The notes under the pieces are model-generated. The model was not told the origin of the DNA. It searched no databases and saw only the letters and a program-made list of their open reading frames with translations. Of a DNA stretch of 64,000 nt, positions 33,882 to 42,131 are shown one piece after another. Every line of letters begins with the position of its first letter. Within the stretch, counting starts at the first letter, position 1. This stretch comes from Bradyrhizobium australiense. GTDB lineage: Bacteria; Pseudomonadota; Alphaproteobacteria; Rhizobiales; Xanthobacteraceae. A program made the position numbers and the translations under genes. The DNA lies in contig NZ_JAAVLX010000014.1 in NCBI RefSeq assembly GCF_013114825.1, forward strand, positions 1 to 64,000, written 5' to 3'.

Positions 33882-34004
33882 CGTCATTGCGAGGGAGCAG
33901 ACCGCAATGCCCCTCACCGTCATTGCGAGCGAAGCGAAGCAATCCATCTATCTTTGCGTGCGGCCACGGATTGCTTCGTCGCAAACGCTCCTCGCAATGA
34001 CGTG
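33881..34004. repeat. CGTCATTGCGAGCGAAGCGAAGCAATCC-family repeat, copy 1
   Basis: The element starts ACGTCATTGCGAGGGAGC, contains GCGAGCGAAGCGAAGCAATCC and its complementary GGATTGCTTCG, and closes CTCGCAATGACGTG. A second copy is at 59432-59538. It separates the sox operon from the persulfide dioxygenase gene. Confidence 0.85.
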
Positions 34005-34072
34005 AAAACCAAGGCTGGCGCGACACCCGGCCATGATATGATAAAGTCGAGAAGCAACATACGGCATCGACC

Positions 34073-35113
34073 ATGATCTTTCGTCAACTGTTCGACAGCG
34101 TCTCCGGCACCTACAGCTATCTGCTGGCGAGCCGCGCCGGCGGCGAGGCGCTGATCCTTGATCCCGTGCTGGAAAAGGCCGACCGCTACTGCCAGCTGCT
34201 GCGCGAACTCGACCTGCGGCTGGTAAAGGCGGTCGACACCCATCTGCACGCCGACCACGTCACGGGCCTCGGTGAGCTGCGCGACCGCACCCAGTGCATC
34301 ACCATCATGGGCGAGCAGAGCAAGGCCGACGTGGTGTCGATGCGGGTGTCCGACGGCGACAAGGTGACGATCGAGGGGCTGAGCTTGGATGTCATGTATA
34401 CGCCCGGCCACACCGACGATTCCTATAGTTATTTGATGGGCGACCGCGTCTTCACCGGCGACACGCTGTTGATCCGCGGCACCGGCCGCACCGATTTCCA
34501 GAACGGCTCTTCCCGTGCCCAGTATGAATCGATCTTCAACCGGCTGCTGAAATTGCCGGAAGAAACGCTCGTTTTCCCCGCGCACGACTACAAGGGCGAT
34601 ACGGTTTCCACCATCGGCGAGGAGAAGCGCTACAATCCGCGGCTGCAGGTGCGCTCGGTCGACGAATATATCGAGTTGATGGCCAACCTGAAGCTGCCCA
34701 ATCCGAAGATGATGGATGTCGCCGTACCCGCCAACATGCATGTCGGCCTGCATCAGGAGGAGCTTGCCAAGCAGGGGCTCGCGCTCTCGGCCCGCGACGC
34801 GATCAGCAGTCTCGGCCGGCCCGACATTCTGCTGGTCGATTTGCGCGAGACCAGCGAGCGCGCCAAGCACGGCACGATCTCGGGCGCCCTGCATGCGCCC
34901 TATCCCGGTATCGCCGAGAGCCTCAAGCCCGGCGGCATGCTGCGCGAAGTCGCCGCCGCCACCGGTCGCCGCGTCGTGTTCTTCTGCGCCTTCGGCGAAC
35001 GCTCGGCAATGGCGGTGGCCGCGGCCAAGAACGCGGGGCTGGCCAACACCGCGCATATCGAGGGCGGTATCGACGCGTGGAAGAAGCTCGGCGGCCCAGT
35101 GGTGCACGAGTAG
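34073..35113 (+). CDS. Persulfide dioxygenase-like metallo-beta-lactamase fused to rhodanese
   Basis: The 346-residue protein begins with an ETHE1/Blh-type metallohydrolase domain (about 1-240). Its ligands are His57, His59, Asp61 and His62 in THLHADHVTG, His113 in TPGHTDDSY, and then FTGDTLLIRG and FPAHDYKG. A C-terminal rhodanese domain (about 255-346) has Cys305 in FFCAFGERSA. The pair would oxidise glutathione persulfide to sulfite and exchange sulfane sulfur. In BigR/SqrR systems such a protein (Blh) is a direct target, consistent with the repressor next to this sox operon. It has no signal peptide, so it acts in the cytoplasm. Confidence 0.9.
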   Translation: MIFRQLFDSVSGTYSYLLASRAGGEALILDPVLEKADRYCQLLRELDLRLVKAVDTHLHADHVTGLGELRDRTQCITIMGEQSKADVVSMRVSDGDKVTIEGLSLDVMYTPGHTDDSYSYLMGDRVFTGDTLLIRGTGRTDFQNGSSRAQYESIFNRLLKLPEETLVFPAHDYKGDTVSTIGEEKRYNPRLQVRSVDEYIELMANLKLPNPKMMDVAVPANMHVGLHQEELAKQGLALSARDAISSLGRPDILLVDLRETSERAKHGTISGALHAPYPGIAESLKPGGMLREVAAATGRRVVFFCAFGERSAMAVAAAKNAGLANTAHIEGGIDAWKKLGGPVVHE

Positions 35114-35119
35114 TAGCTC

Positions 35120-35232
35120 GTAGCCCGGATGGAGCGAACCGCAATCCGGGAATCATACTGCGGCATCCCGGATTTCGCGGAGCCTGTCATCGGGCGCGCA
35201 TTCGCGCGACCCGTTGGCTCCATCCGGACTAC
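35120..35232. repeat. GTAGCCCGGATGGAGC-family repeat, copy 2
   Basis: It starts with GTAGCCCGGATGGAGC and ends CATCCGGACTAC, with the same internal GAGCCTGTCATCGGGCGCGC core as copy 1 at 2953-3072. It lies between convergent genes. Confidence 0.85.
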
Positions 35233-35236
35233 GAAC

Positions 35237-36067
35237 TTACTTTCCCACCCGCTTCAACTCCTCCGTCAGCGCGTCCAGCGCAGCCGCCAGCATCACGCCG
35301 CCGCACTCGGTCAGCCGCTCCGGAATTACGATGCGTTTTTCCGGCGGATAGAAGCGCTGCAGCGCAGGATGGACCAGAAACGCTTGGCCGTCGTCGCGCG
35401 CATAATTGCCGGCCTGCGAAACCACGATGAAGTCGGGCCTCAAATTCACGATCGCCTCGAGCGACGCAAAGCCGCCGAAGCTAAAGCCGAGATCGCCGGC
35501 CGCGCTGCGCAGTCCGACTTCGCTCAGCAGCGAGCCGACAAAACTGTCGCTGCCAGCGACCCAGCCGCGCCGGGACAGCGGCAGCACGCGATAGTGGCGC
35601 TCGGCGGCGGCGCGGCGGGCGCGCGCCAGCGCGGCGTCGAGCCGCGCGATTTCGGCGTCCGCACGATCAGGATGTCCGGTCATATCGCCGACCTCGCGGA
35701 TCTGCGCGCGAGCTTCGTCGAGATTTCGCGGCACGGCGAGCTCGGCGAGATGAAGGCCCTTCGCCTTCAACAGCTCCCGCGTCGAGCGCTTGTCGAACGC
35801 ACTGGCCAGGACCAGGTCCGGCTTGAGCAAGAGCACGTCCTCGGCCGCGCCTGATAACACCGGATAGCGGCTGATGTCGCCTGCCTGCGATTGCCAGCCG
35901 TCGCGCGCGAAGCGGCTGAGGCCCAAAATCTGCTCGGGGTCGGCCAGCGTCAGCAGCAACTGATCGCTGCAGACATTCATCGACACCATACGCGGAGGGC
36001 TGGCCGCGAATGCCGCGCCGCCTGACACCGCCAACGCGGCGATCGCGACAAGAACGCCGAACCGCAT
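35237..36067 (-). CDS. ABC transporter substrate-binding protein, cobalamin/iron-chelate type (BtuF-like)
   Basis: The protein of about 276 residues has a Sec signal ending AFA and the helical-backbone (family 8) binding fold: RMVSMNVCSDQLLLTLADPEQILGLS, LLLKPDLVLAS, AEDV and LEAIVNLRPDFIVVSQ. This class binds cobalamin, haem or ferric siderophores. The linked ATPase, permease and riboswitch-controlled TonB receptor point to a corrinoid. ATG 36067 overlaps the ATPase stop (ATGA), showing operon structure. Confidence 0.88.
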   Translation of the reverse strand: MRFGVLVAIAALAVSGGAAFAASPPRMVSMNVCSDQLLLTLADPEQILGLSRFARDGWQSQAGDISRYPVLSGAAEDVLLLKPDLVLASAFDKRSTRELLKAKGLHLAELAVPRNLDEARAQIREVGDMTGHPDRADAEIARLDAALARARRAAAERHYRVLPLSRRGWVAGSDSFVGSLLSEVGLRSAAGDLGFSFGGFASLEAIVNLRPDFIVVSQAGNYARDDGQAFLVHPALQRFYPPEKRIVIPERLTECGGVMLAAALDALTEELKRVGK

Positions 36068-36849
36068 CAGATATCCGCCCAGGGCACGATGACAGCCTCG
36101 CACTGATATTCCGCGCGGTAGGCCGAGATCCGAAACACGTCAGCCATCACCTGTTCGGACAACGCCACCGCCGGCGCGCCCTGCGACACCAGGCGCCCTT
36201 CGCGCAGCACCAGCATGTGATCGGCAAACCGCGCCGCGAGACCGAGATCATGCGTCACCACGATCACCAGCACACCCGTGTCGGCGGTCGCGCGCAAACT
36301 CTGCATCACGTCGATCTGGTGCCGCGGGTCGAGCGAGGCGGTCGGCTCGTCGGCCAGGATGACGGGTGCCTCCACCGCCAGCGCGCGCGCCAGAGCGACG
36401 CGGCTGCGCTCGCCGCCGGACAATTCGGTGACGCGGCGGTGGCTGAATTCCATCACATCGACCGCTTGCATCGCGCGTAGTACAGCCTCGGCGTCCCTGG
36501 GCGACAGCCGCGCCGGATCAGTTGCGCCATGCGGATAGCGGCCGAGCGCCACGATATCGCGCGCCGGCAGCGGCCAATGTACGACATGCCCCTGCGGCAG
36601 GTAGCCAAAACGTTTTGCGCGTTCGTGCAGCGGCAGCGAAGCCAGCGAATCGCCACCGATCTCGATCTCGCCTTCGGACGGGATCAATCCAGCCAGCGCT
36701 CGCAACAAAGTCGTCTTGCCCGCGCCGTTCGGTCCAACCAGCGCTACCAGATGTCCAGCCGACAGCGCCAGCGAAACGTCCCTCAGCACGACACGGCCGG
36801 CGAGCCGCACGCCGAGCCCCGTTGCGGTCAGCAGCGCTGCCTCGCTCAT
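36067..36849 (-). CDS. ABC transporter ATP-binding protein, cobalamin/siderophore type (BtuD/FecE-like)
   Basis: The 260-residue ATPase has Walker A GPNGAGKTTLL, Q-loop YLPQG, signature LSGGERSRVALARAL, Walker B VILADEPTASLD and the switch His in VVTHDLGLAARF. It drives import through the permease encoded upstream. Both ends overlap neighbouring genes, as usual for btu/fec-type operons. Confidence 0.93.
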   Translation of the reverse strand: MSEAALLTATGLGVRLAGRVVLRDVSLALSAGHLVALVGPNGAGKTTLLRALAGLIPSEGEIEIGGDSLASLPLHERAKRFGYLPQGHVVHWPLPARDIVALGRYPHGATDPARLSPRDAEAVLRAMQAVDVMEFSHRRVTELSGGERSRVALARALAVEAPVILADEPTASLDPRHQIDVMQSLRATADTGVLVIVVTHDLGLAARFADHMLVLREGRLVSQGAPAVALSEQVMADVFRISAYRAEYQCEAVIVPWADI

Positions 36850-37889
36850 GCGACGCCTCCGCCGAGCGCGCGGCGCTCGCGCATGATCAGATAGAGGAAG
36901 AACGGCACGCCGATGATCGAGGTCAGCACGCCGACCTTGATGTCCGATGTCGAGGGAATGATGCGCACCGCGATATCGGCGGCCAGCAATAGCGCCGAGC
37001 CAGCGAGCGCGCTCGGCACCAATAGCCGGCCCGGATCATGCCCGATCAGCGGCCGCATCAGATGCGGCGCAACGAGGCCGATGAAGCCGATGGTGCCGGT
37101 AACCGCGACCGCGCCGCCGACGCCGAGCGCGACGCCTGAAATCACGAACAGCCGCAACCGCCCGACATCGACGCCGAGGCTCTGCGCGGTTTCCTCGCCG
37201 AGACTCAGCGCCCGAAACGCATGGCGCTGGCTGAGCAGCATGAGCGCGCCCGCAATGATGAAGGGAAACGCCAGCACCACATGCTGAAAGCTGCGGTCCT
37301 CCAGCGAGCCGAGCAGCCAGAATGCGATCTCCAGCACCACGAAGGGATTGCTGGAGAGGTTCATCACCAGCGCGGTGGCAGCGCCCGCAAAGCTCGAAAT
37401 CGCCAGTCCCGACAGAATGAGGATCAACAAACCCGCATTGCGGCCGGCGATCGAGAGCAGCGCGAACACCGAAGCGAACGCCGCAACGATCGCCGCGACC
37501 GGCAGCGCATAGGAGCGCACGTCGGCCAGGCCGAGCGCGATCACCAGCACCGCGCCGAACGCCGCCGATTGCGGCGCGCCGAACAGCGAGGGCGAGGCCA
37601 GCGGATTGCGGAGCAAACCCTGCAGCGACGCGCCCGACAGCCCGAGAATGGCGCCGATCGCCAGCGCCAGCAGCGTCCGCGGCAGGCGGATTTCGCGCAC
37701 GATCACCTGTGATACCTCGCTGCCGCCGCCGAGCAGCGCTTCCGCCACCGCAAGCGGAGACAGCCGCACCGGCCCGATGCCGAGCGAGATCAGCATCAAG
37801 AGCACAACGAGGGCGGCAAGCGCCGCGCTCGCGCCGATCCGGCGGCGCGCGGCTTCCTCGTTGCTCAGGGTTGCGGCCTCAACACTCAT
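36846..37889 (-). CDS. FecCD-family ABC transporter permease (BtuC-like)
   Basis: The protein of about 347 residues has nine or ten membrane helices and FecCD features: VREIRLPRTLLALAIGAILGLSGASLQGLLRNPLA-like start (about residues 65-100), GxxAVxxxGxIGFIGLVAPHLMRPLIGHD and a C-terminal GVPFFLYLIMR. It forms the channel for the corrinoid or chelate. It is the first gene of the minus-strand uptake operon. ATG 37889 is my choice; GTG 37907 would add six residues. Confidence 0.92.
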   Translation of the reverse strand: MSVEAATLSNEEAARRRIGASAALAALVVLLMLISLGIGPVRLSPLAVAEALLGGGSEVSQVIVREIRLPRTLLALAIGAILGLSGASLQGLLRNPLASPSLFGAPQSAAFGAVLVIALGLADVRSYALPVAAIVAAFASVFALLSIAGRNAGLLILILSGLAISSFAGAATALVMNLSSNPFVVLEIAFWLLGSLEDRSFQHVVLAFPFIIAGALMLLSQRHAFRALSLGEETAQSLGVDVGRLRLFVISGVALGVGGAVAVTGTIGFIGLVAPHLMRPLIGHDPGRLLVPSALAGSALLLAADIAVRIIPSTSDIKVGVLTSIIGVPFFLYLIMRERRALGGGVA

Positions 37890-37919
37890 CGATCGTCCCA
37901 ACCTCACTGCGCCATAAGC

Positions 37920-38016
37920 CCCTCATGGTGAGGAGCGCGAAGCGCGTCTCGAACCATGCGGCCCGTCTGTGGCCTACATCCTTCGAGACGCCGCTACGCG
38001 GCTCTTCAGGACGAGG
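37920..38016. repeat. CCTCATGGTGAGGAG-family repeat, copy 2
   Basis: The element shares GTCTCGAACCATGCGGCCC and CATCCTTCGAGACGC with copy 1 at 9491-9592. It lies between the divergent uptake operon and the riboswitch. Confidence 0.8.
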
Positions 38017-38184
38017 GATTGAGAGGCTATGATGCAGTAGAGCTAAAGCAGTTTTGCCCGCCCCGGTACAGGCGGCGGGGCAGGCATGCTCCTGCGGCAA
38101 AAATAGCGCACTCGTCCAGTGAGGACCGCCGGACGCCCAGGGGCGGATTGACTCGGACTTTGACAAAATTCTACCATAGTTCCC

Positions 38185-38360
38185 GACGGTTCCCGTTTGG
38201 GGATCAAAAGGGAATGCGGTGCGGGGAAATCCCCCAATTCCGCGGCTGCCCCCGCAACTGTAAGCGGCGAATCCTTCGTCATAAGCCACTGGGCATCTCG
38301 GTCCTGGGAAGGCGACGATGGGGTAACGACCCGCGAGCCAGGAGACCTGCCGTCAGCCGT
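38185..38360 (+). ncRNA. Cobalamin (adenosylcobalamin-type) riboswitch
   Basis: All the main conserved elements are present in order: GGGAATGCGGTG (38210-38221), GCTGCCCCCGCAACTGTAA (38245-38263), GCCACTG (38285-38291), GGGAAGGCG (38306-38314), and the B12 box AGCCAGGAGACCTGCC (38336-38351). It precedes the TonB receptor gene by about 120 bases, which must hold the expression platform. Cobalamin binding would lower receptor expression. Confidence 0.96.
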
Positions 38361-38481
38361 GGTCACACGCGAAGATGTCGGTCGGGGAGTACAGACATTA
38401 GCTTCACCTGAGCTGCTGAAAGCACATGGTGAGACTTGGTTCGCTGTGACGTGCCACTGACGTCATACCGAGGTCTGAACC

Positions 38482-40752
38482 ATGCCTTCCACCATCACAG
38501 CCACGCGGCGCCGCGTCTGGCTTGCTTCCAGCTTTCTCATACCGATTGTATCGCTCGGCATCTCCGGCGCGGAGGCGCAGACGCCGGCGTCCGAACAGTT
38601 GCCGCCGATCGAGGTCACCTCGCCCGGAGACCAGAACAGGACGCGCGCCAAACTGACCTACGATGAAGCATCGACCTCGCGCCGCGTCGTGCCGGCGGCT
38701 GCGCCGTCGACCGGCGCGCAACCTGCGGCGGGCACCGGCTCGAACGTCGCATCGCAAACCGTTTCGCAAGGTGCGGGCGGAACTGGCGGCCGGCAATTCT
38801 CCGGCATCGTTGGCGCATCGGCGACCGTGATCACGGCTGAGGATATCGCGCACTCGCCGGCGCAAACCGTGCAGGAGATCATCGCGCAAACCCCGGGCGT
38901 GCAACTCACCAACCTGTACGGCGGCGTGAACGGCGCCGGGACCACGGTCGACGTGCGCGGGTTCGGCGCGTTCGCCACCAATAACACGCTCGTTCTTATC
39001 AACGGCCGCCGGCTCAACGACATCGACAAGGCCGGCGTCGATCTTTCAACCATCCCGCTCAATTCAATTGAACGCATCGAGATCACCAGGGGCAACAGCG
39101 GCGCAGTGCTTTACGGCGACAACGCAGTCGGCGGCGTCGTCAACATCGTCACCAAGACCGGCGTCGGCGGTCCGCCGGTCTCGATCCGCGGCGAAGCCGG
39201 AGTTGGGTCCTTCAACCAGCGCATGGCCTCTGTTTCGACCGCGTTGAACTCGGGTCCATGGTCAGCCTCGTTCTATGGCAACGGCGTCAAGTCCGATGGA
39301 TATCGGGTGAACAACGCGCTCGATCAGCGCAACGGCATCGGAAACATCAATTACACCACCCCTGGCCTCACCGCGTTCCTGACCTTATCGGGCGACGACC
39401 AAAAGCTGGGCCTCCCCGGCGGCCGTTTCGTTCAGCCTTCCATCGGACTCGACGAACTGGCTACTGACCGCAGAGGCACCGGCACGCCCTTCGATTATGC
39501 CAACAAGCAGGGCGCTAACGCCACGGCGGGCTTCACCAAATCGCTTTGGAACGGCGCTGAGTTCATCGTCGATGGCGGCGTACGGGACAAAAAGCAGCAG
39601 TTAGGATTCTTTGGCACGAACCCGGGCTCCAGTTTCGCATCCACTTACGTCGATGCGAATTTGCTGACTTGGTCGATAACGCCGCGGCTGAGCGTCAAGA
39701 ATACGATATTCGGTATTCCGTCGTCGATTCTGACCGGAATCGATTATTACGATGCCACCTTCCACCAAGATCGCGGCGCATTAAAAGGCCTCACGCCGTT
39801 TCACAGGTACGATCTGGCGCAGCAGACGCTGGCCGGCTACTGGCAACAATCAATCGGCCTGTTGCCGACGACCGACTTCTCCTATGGAGCCAGGGTTCAA
39901 AACACTAACCTGACCGCGCGCGACCGCTTTGATGGGACGGCTCCATTCGCGTTCGGCACCGAGGCCCTTCCGCTCGACAGCAACGAGACGCAGTACGCGC
40001 TGCATGTCGGTCTCGAGCACCGCTTCAACAATGTTTTCGCGGTGTTTGGTCGTGCCGCTCGCGCATTCCGCACTCCTGACGTCGACGAGCGAGTTTCCTC
40101 CGGCCCCTCGTTCGATCCCGTCTCCTTCGCCGCGATTCCGGGCGAATTCAAACTAAAGACCCAGACCTCGCACGACATCGAGGGCGGATTCCGCATCAAG
40201 AGCGGCGGCTTCCAGATGCAATCGAGCATCTACAACATGGACCTCGAAAACGAGATCCATTTCAATCCCGTCCTGTTCTACAACGTCAACCTCGATCCGA
40301 CTCGCCGCTATGGCAGCGAAACAAGTGCTTCGCTGCGCGTCAGCGACAGCGTGCTGCTGCGGGGCGGTGTGGCCTACACCCGTGCCGTGTTTCGCGAGGG
40401 TGCGTTCGCGGGCAATGACGTGCCGCTGGTGTCGCGCTACACCGCCAGCGGCGGCGTGACCTGGAACATCTGGGAGAACTATCTGGTGTTCGACGCCACG
40501 GTGCGGGCCTGGAGCGAACGCGTCATGGACAACGATCAGGCCAACACTCAGCGCCGCATTCCGGCCGACGCGACGGTCGATTTCAAGCTAAGCGGCGCCT
40601 ATGAGCACTTCTTCTGGTCGCTCAGCGTGAACAATGTGCTCAATGCGCTGTACTATGACTACGCCGTTGCCAGCACGTTCACGCCGGGCCGCTTCGCGGC
40701 CTATCCGCTCCCCGGCCGCACTTTCATGGTGAAGGCCGGCGCGACGTTCTGA
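38482..40752 (+). CDS. btuB: TonB-dependent receptor, probable cobalamin receptor (BtuB-like)
   Basis: The 756-residue outer-membrane protein has a signal peptide (cleavage near AQT, residue 33), a TonB-box-like LPPIEVTS at about residues 41-48, and a Ser/Gly/Ala-rich linker. A plug domain follows with QEIIAQTPGVQL, VDVRGFGA, LVLINGRRLND and SIERIEITRGNSGAVLYGDNAVGGVVNI, then a 22-strand barrel ending in Phe. Control by a B12 riboswitch and divergence from a BtuFCD-like operon identify corrinoids as the likely ligand. The long linker before the plug is unusual. Confidence 0.9.
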   Translation: MPSTITATRRRVWLASSFLIPIVSLGISGAEAQTPASEQLPPIEVTSPGDQNRTRAKLTYDEASTSRRVVPAAAPSTGAQPAAGTGSNVASQTVSQGAGGTGGRQFSGIVGASATVITAEDIAHSPAQTVQEIIAQTPGVQLTNLYGGVNGAGTTVDVRGFGAFATNNTLVLINGRRLNDIDKAGVDLSTIPLNSIERIEITRGNSGAVLYGDNAVGGVVNIVTKTGVGGPPVSIRGEAGVGSFNQRMASVSTALNSGPWSASFYGNGVKSDGYRVNNALDQRNGIGNINYTTPGLTAFLTLSGDDQKLGLPGGRFVQPSIGLDELATDRRGTGTPFDYANKQGANATAGFTKSLWNGAEFIVDGGVRDKKQQLGFFGTNPGSSFASTYVDANLLTWSITPRLSVKNTIFGIPSSILTGIDYYDATFHQDRGALKGLTPFHRYDLAQQTLAGYWQQSIGLLPTTDFSYGARVQNTNLTARDRFDGTAPFAFGTEALPLDSNETQYALHVGLEHRFNNVFAVFGRAARAFRTPDVDERVSSGPSFDPVSFAAIPGEFKLKTQTSHDIEGGFRIKSGGFQMQSSIYNMDLENEIHFNPVLFYNVNLDPTRRYGSETSASLRVSDSVLLRGGVAYTRAVFREGAFAGNDVPLVSRYTASGGVTWNIWENYLVFDATVRAWSERVMDNDQANTQRRIPADATVDFKLSGAYEHFFWSLSVNNVLNALYYDYAVASTFTPGRFAAYPLPGRTFMVKAGATF

Positions 40753-40759
40753 CCGACAT

Positions 40760-40789
40760 AGCCGGTTCGGCTTTCCTGCCGGACCGGCT
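40760..40789 (+). terminator. Hairpin after the TonB receptor gene (possible terminator)
   Basis: AGCCGGTTCGG and CCGGACCGGCT form an 11-bp stem with one G-U pair and an 8-base loop. No T-run follows, so termination may be weak or factor-dependent. Confidence 0.5.
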
Positions 40790-40939
40790 CGACGCGCCGT
40801 GTTCCCGCCAACCTTCACAGGCAGATTCTGTCAGAAACCGCGCCATTTTCGACCGAAAATAACGCCCTCTGCGAGCCGATCCGTGGTAAATGGGCCACAG
40901 ACCGCTCGACGATATCAGTCGTGATTTCAGAGGTATGAC

Positions 40940-41179
40940 ATGAACGATGAGCCGAAGAGCGCGGCCGAGCTGAAGGAAATGAGGCTCAACCGCAAACGCG
41001 CCCAGGAAGTCGACGGCATCAAGGCGATGGCCGAGATCGCGGCTGCCGATATCGCGATCCGCCAGCGGACCGAGAAGCTACGCGCAATGCGTCTGGCAAA
41101 GGAAGCGGCCGACCGCGCAAATCCGCCGGAGTCGAAGGTCAAGGGCAAGACCAAAGCCAGGATTGCGAAGAGAGGCTGA
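40940..41179 (+). CDS. Small basic helical hypothetical protein (79 aa)
   Basis: The protein is rich in Ala, Lys, Arg and Glu, probably helical, with no signal peptide. AGAGGT before the ATG supports the start. The segment EKLRAMRLAKEAADR resembles AKLKALRLAREATEP in the next gene, six bases downstream, suggesting ancestral duplication. I recognise no named family. The Lys/Arg-rich tail (KVKGKTKARIAKRG) suggests nucleic-acid or membrane-surface contact. Confidence 0.7.
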   Translation: MNDEPKSAAELKEMRLNRKRAQEVDGIKAMAEIAAADIAIRQRTEKLRAMRLAKEAADRANPPESKVKGKTKARIAKRG

Positions 41180-41185
41180 CCTGAA

Positions 41186-41476
41186 ATGACGAAAGAGGAT
41201 CGCGATCGCGCCCAGGCGCGCTTCGACAAGGCGGCCAAGGCAGTTCAGGATGCAAAGTCCGGCAAGGCCGAACGCGACGCAGCAGCTAAAGCCGTGCTCG
41301 ACAATATGGCGAAGCTGAAGGCATTGCGGCTCGCGCGCGAAGCAACCGAGCCGCAACGTGCGCCCGCCGCAAAGGCCGCAAAGAAGGTGCGCAGCAGCAC
41401 GAAGCGGCCCGACGAGAAGCCGGTGGCGCTGTCGGAGTGGCTGGCGAGCCAGCAGAACGGCGGACGGCGAACCTGA
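41186..41476 (+). CDS. Small basic helical hypothetical protein (96 aa)
   Basis: The N-terminal half is an Ala/Lys/Asp-rich helix (RDRAQARFDKAAKAVQDAKSG), followed by KLKALRLAREA, shared with the preceding gene. An Ala/Lys-rich linker then leads to a conserved-looking tail, PVALSEWLASQQ. Function is unknown. It is almost certainly co-transcribed with the 79-residue gene. Confidence 0.7.
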   Translation: MTKEDRDRAQARFDKAAKAVQDAKSGKAERDAAAKAVLDNMAKLKALRLAREATEPQRAPAAKAAKKVRSSTKRPDEKPVALSEWLASQQNGGRRT

Positions 41477-41506
41477 GATCGGCCGATTGAGCTCAAAGAT
41501 CCGGCA

Positions 41507-41749
41507 TTACGCCGGCCCCGGCCAATCGATCATCGATCGCGTCTTGTTCTCAGCGTCATAGACCTGCACCTGAAGCATCTGGAAGCGGTTCTTCAACGCC
41601 ATGCCCGCTTCCTCAGCCGCCTCGACCGTATCGTGATGCGACTTGAAGTGGCCATCCACGACCAGCGAGTAACCGGTGCTCGGCGCCTTGTCGGCGCGGA
41701 GTATCTTGCGCTGTTGCGGTTCATCGAGCGCAATGCGGGGCTTCTTCAT
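41507..41749 (-). CDS. Conserved hypothetical protein (80 aa)
   Basis: The product reads like a small cytoplasmic domain with a beta-hairpin (GYSLVVDGHFKSHHDT), a helix (EAAEEAGMALKNRFQ) and a strand (MLQVQVYDAENKTRSMID). The form recalls small DUF-type proteins with an alpha/beta repeat. No signal peptide or catalytic motif is visible, and no family can be named. It is convergent with the two small genes upstream. Confidence 0.65.
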   Translation of the reverse strand: MKKPRIALDEPQQRKILRADKAPSTGYSLVVDGHFKSHHDTVEAAEEAGMALKNRFQMLQVQVYDAENKTRSMIDWPGPA

Positions 41750-41927
41750 ACTGGCTCCATGTGATGCCCTTCGAGCTGAAGCTGCAAAAAGGGCGGGAAG
41801 AATCGTTGGACCGGCGCTAGGATGCTATCCGGACGCGGTCAGATTGAGGTCATGCCGTTACCCTGAGTCGGCATGCAGCGCAAACGCCGATTGATCCGGC
41901 GAAGAGGCATCACATTGGTGAAATCAT

Positions 41928-42089
41928 ATGGGCGGAACAGGTAGGAAGAACAGCGGGCCTCCGAAACAAGGCGATGACAAACCGAAGAAGCCGCCGCGCA
42001 GGCGGGTTGAGGAGGAGGAAGACTACGAGGATGGTGACATCGCCACGCCGAAGCGGGACCGCCATGGCCCTGATGATGAGCCGTTGTGA
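41928..42089 (+). CDS. Small highly charged hypothetical protein (53 aa)
   Basis: A 54-codon frame from ATG 41928 to TGA 42087-42089 encodes a chain beginning MGGTGRKNSGPPKQG, then a basic patch KKPPRRR, an acidic patch EEEEDYEDGD, and RHGPDDEPL. It is probably disordered. Codon positions are GC3-typical of the genome. Ribosome site is weak, so the call is moderate. Confidence 0.5.
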   Translation: MGGTGRKNSGPPKQGDDKPKKPPRRRVEEEEDYEDGDIATPKRDRHGPDDEPL

Positions 42090-42131
42090 GGTAACCGTGA
42101 GGTGACCAGACCGGCGCGTCACTCACTGTCG

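Noticed and set aside
38043..38460. Several ORFs of 87-151 codons between the corrinoid transporter and the TonB receptor
   Set aside because: They lie on the cobalamin riboswitch, whose conserved RNA elements explain the sequence.
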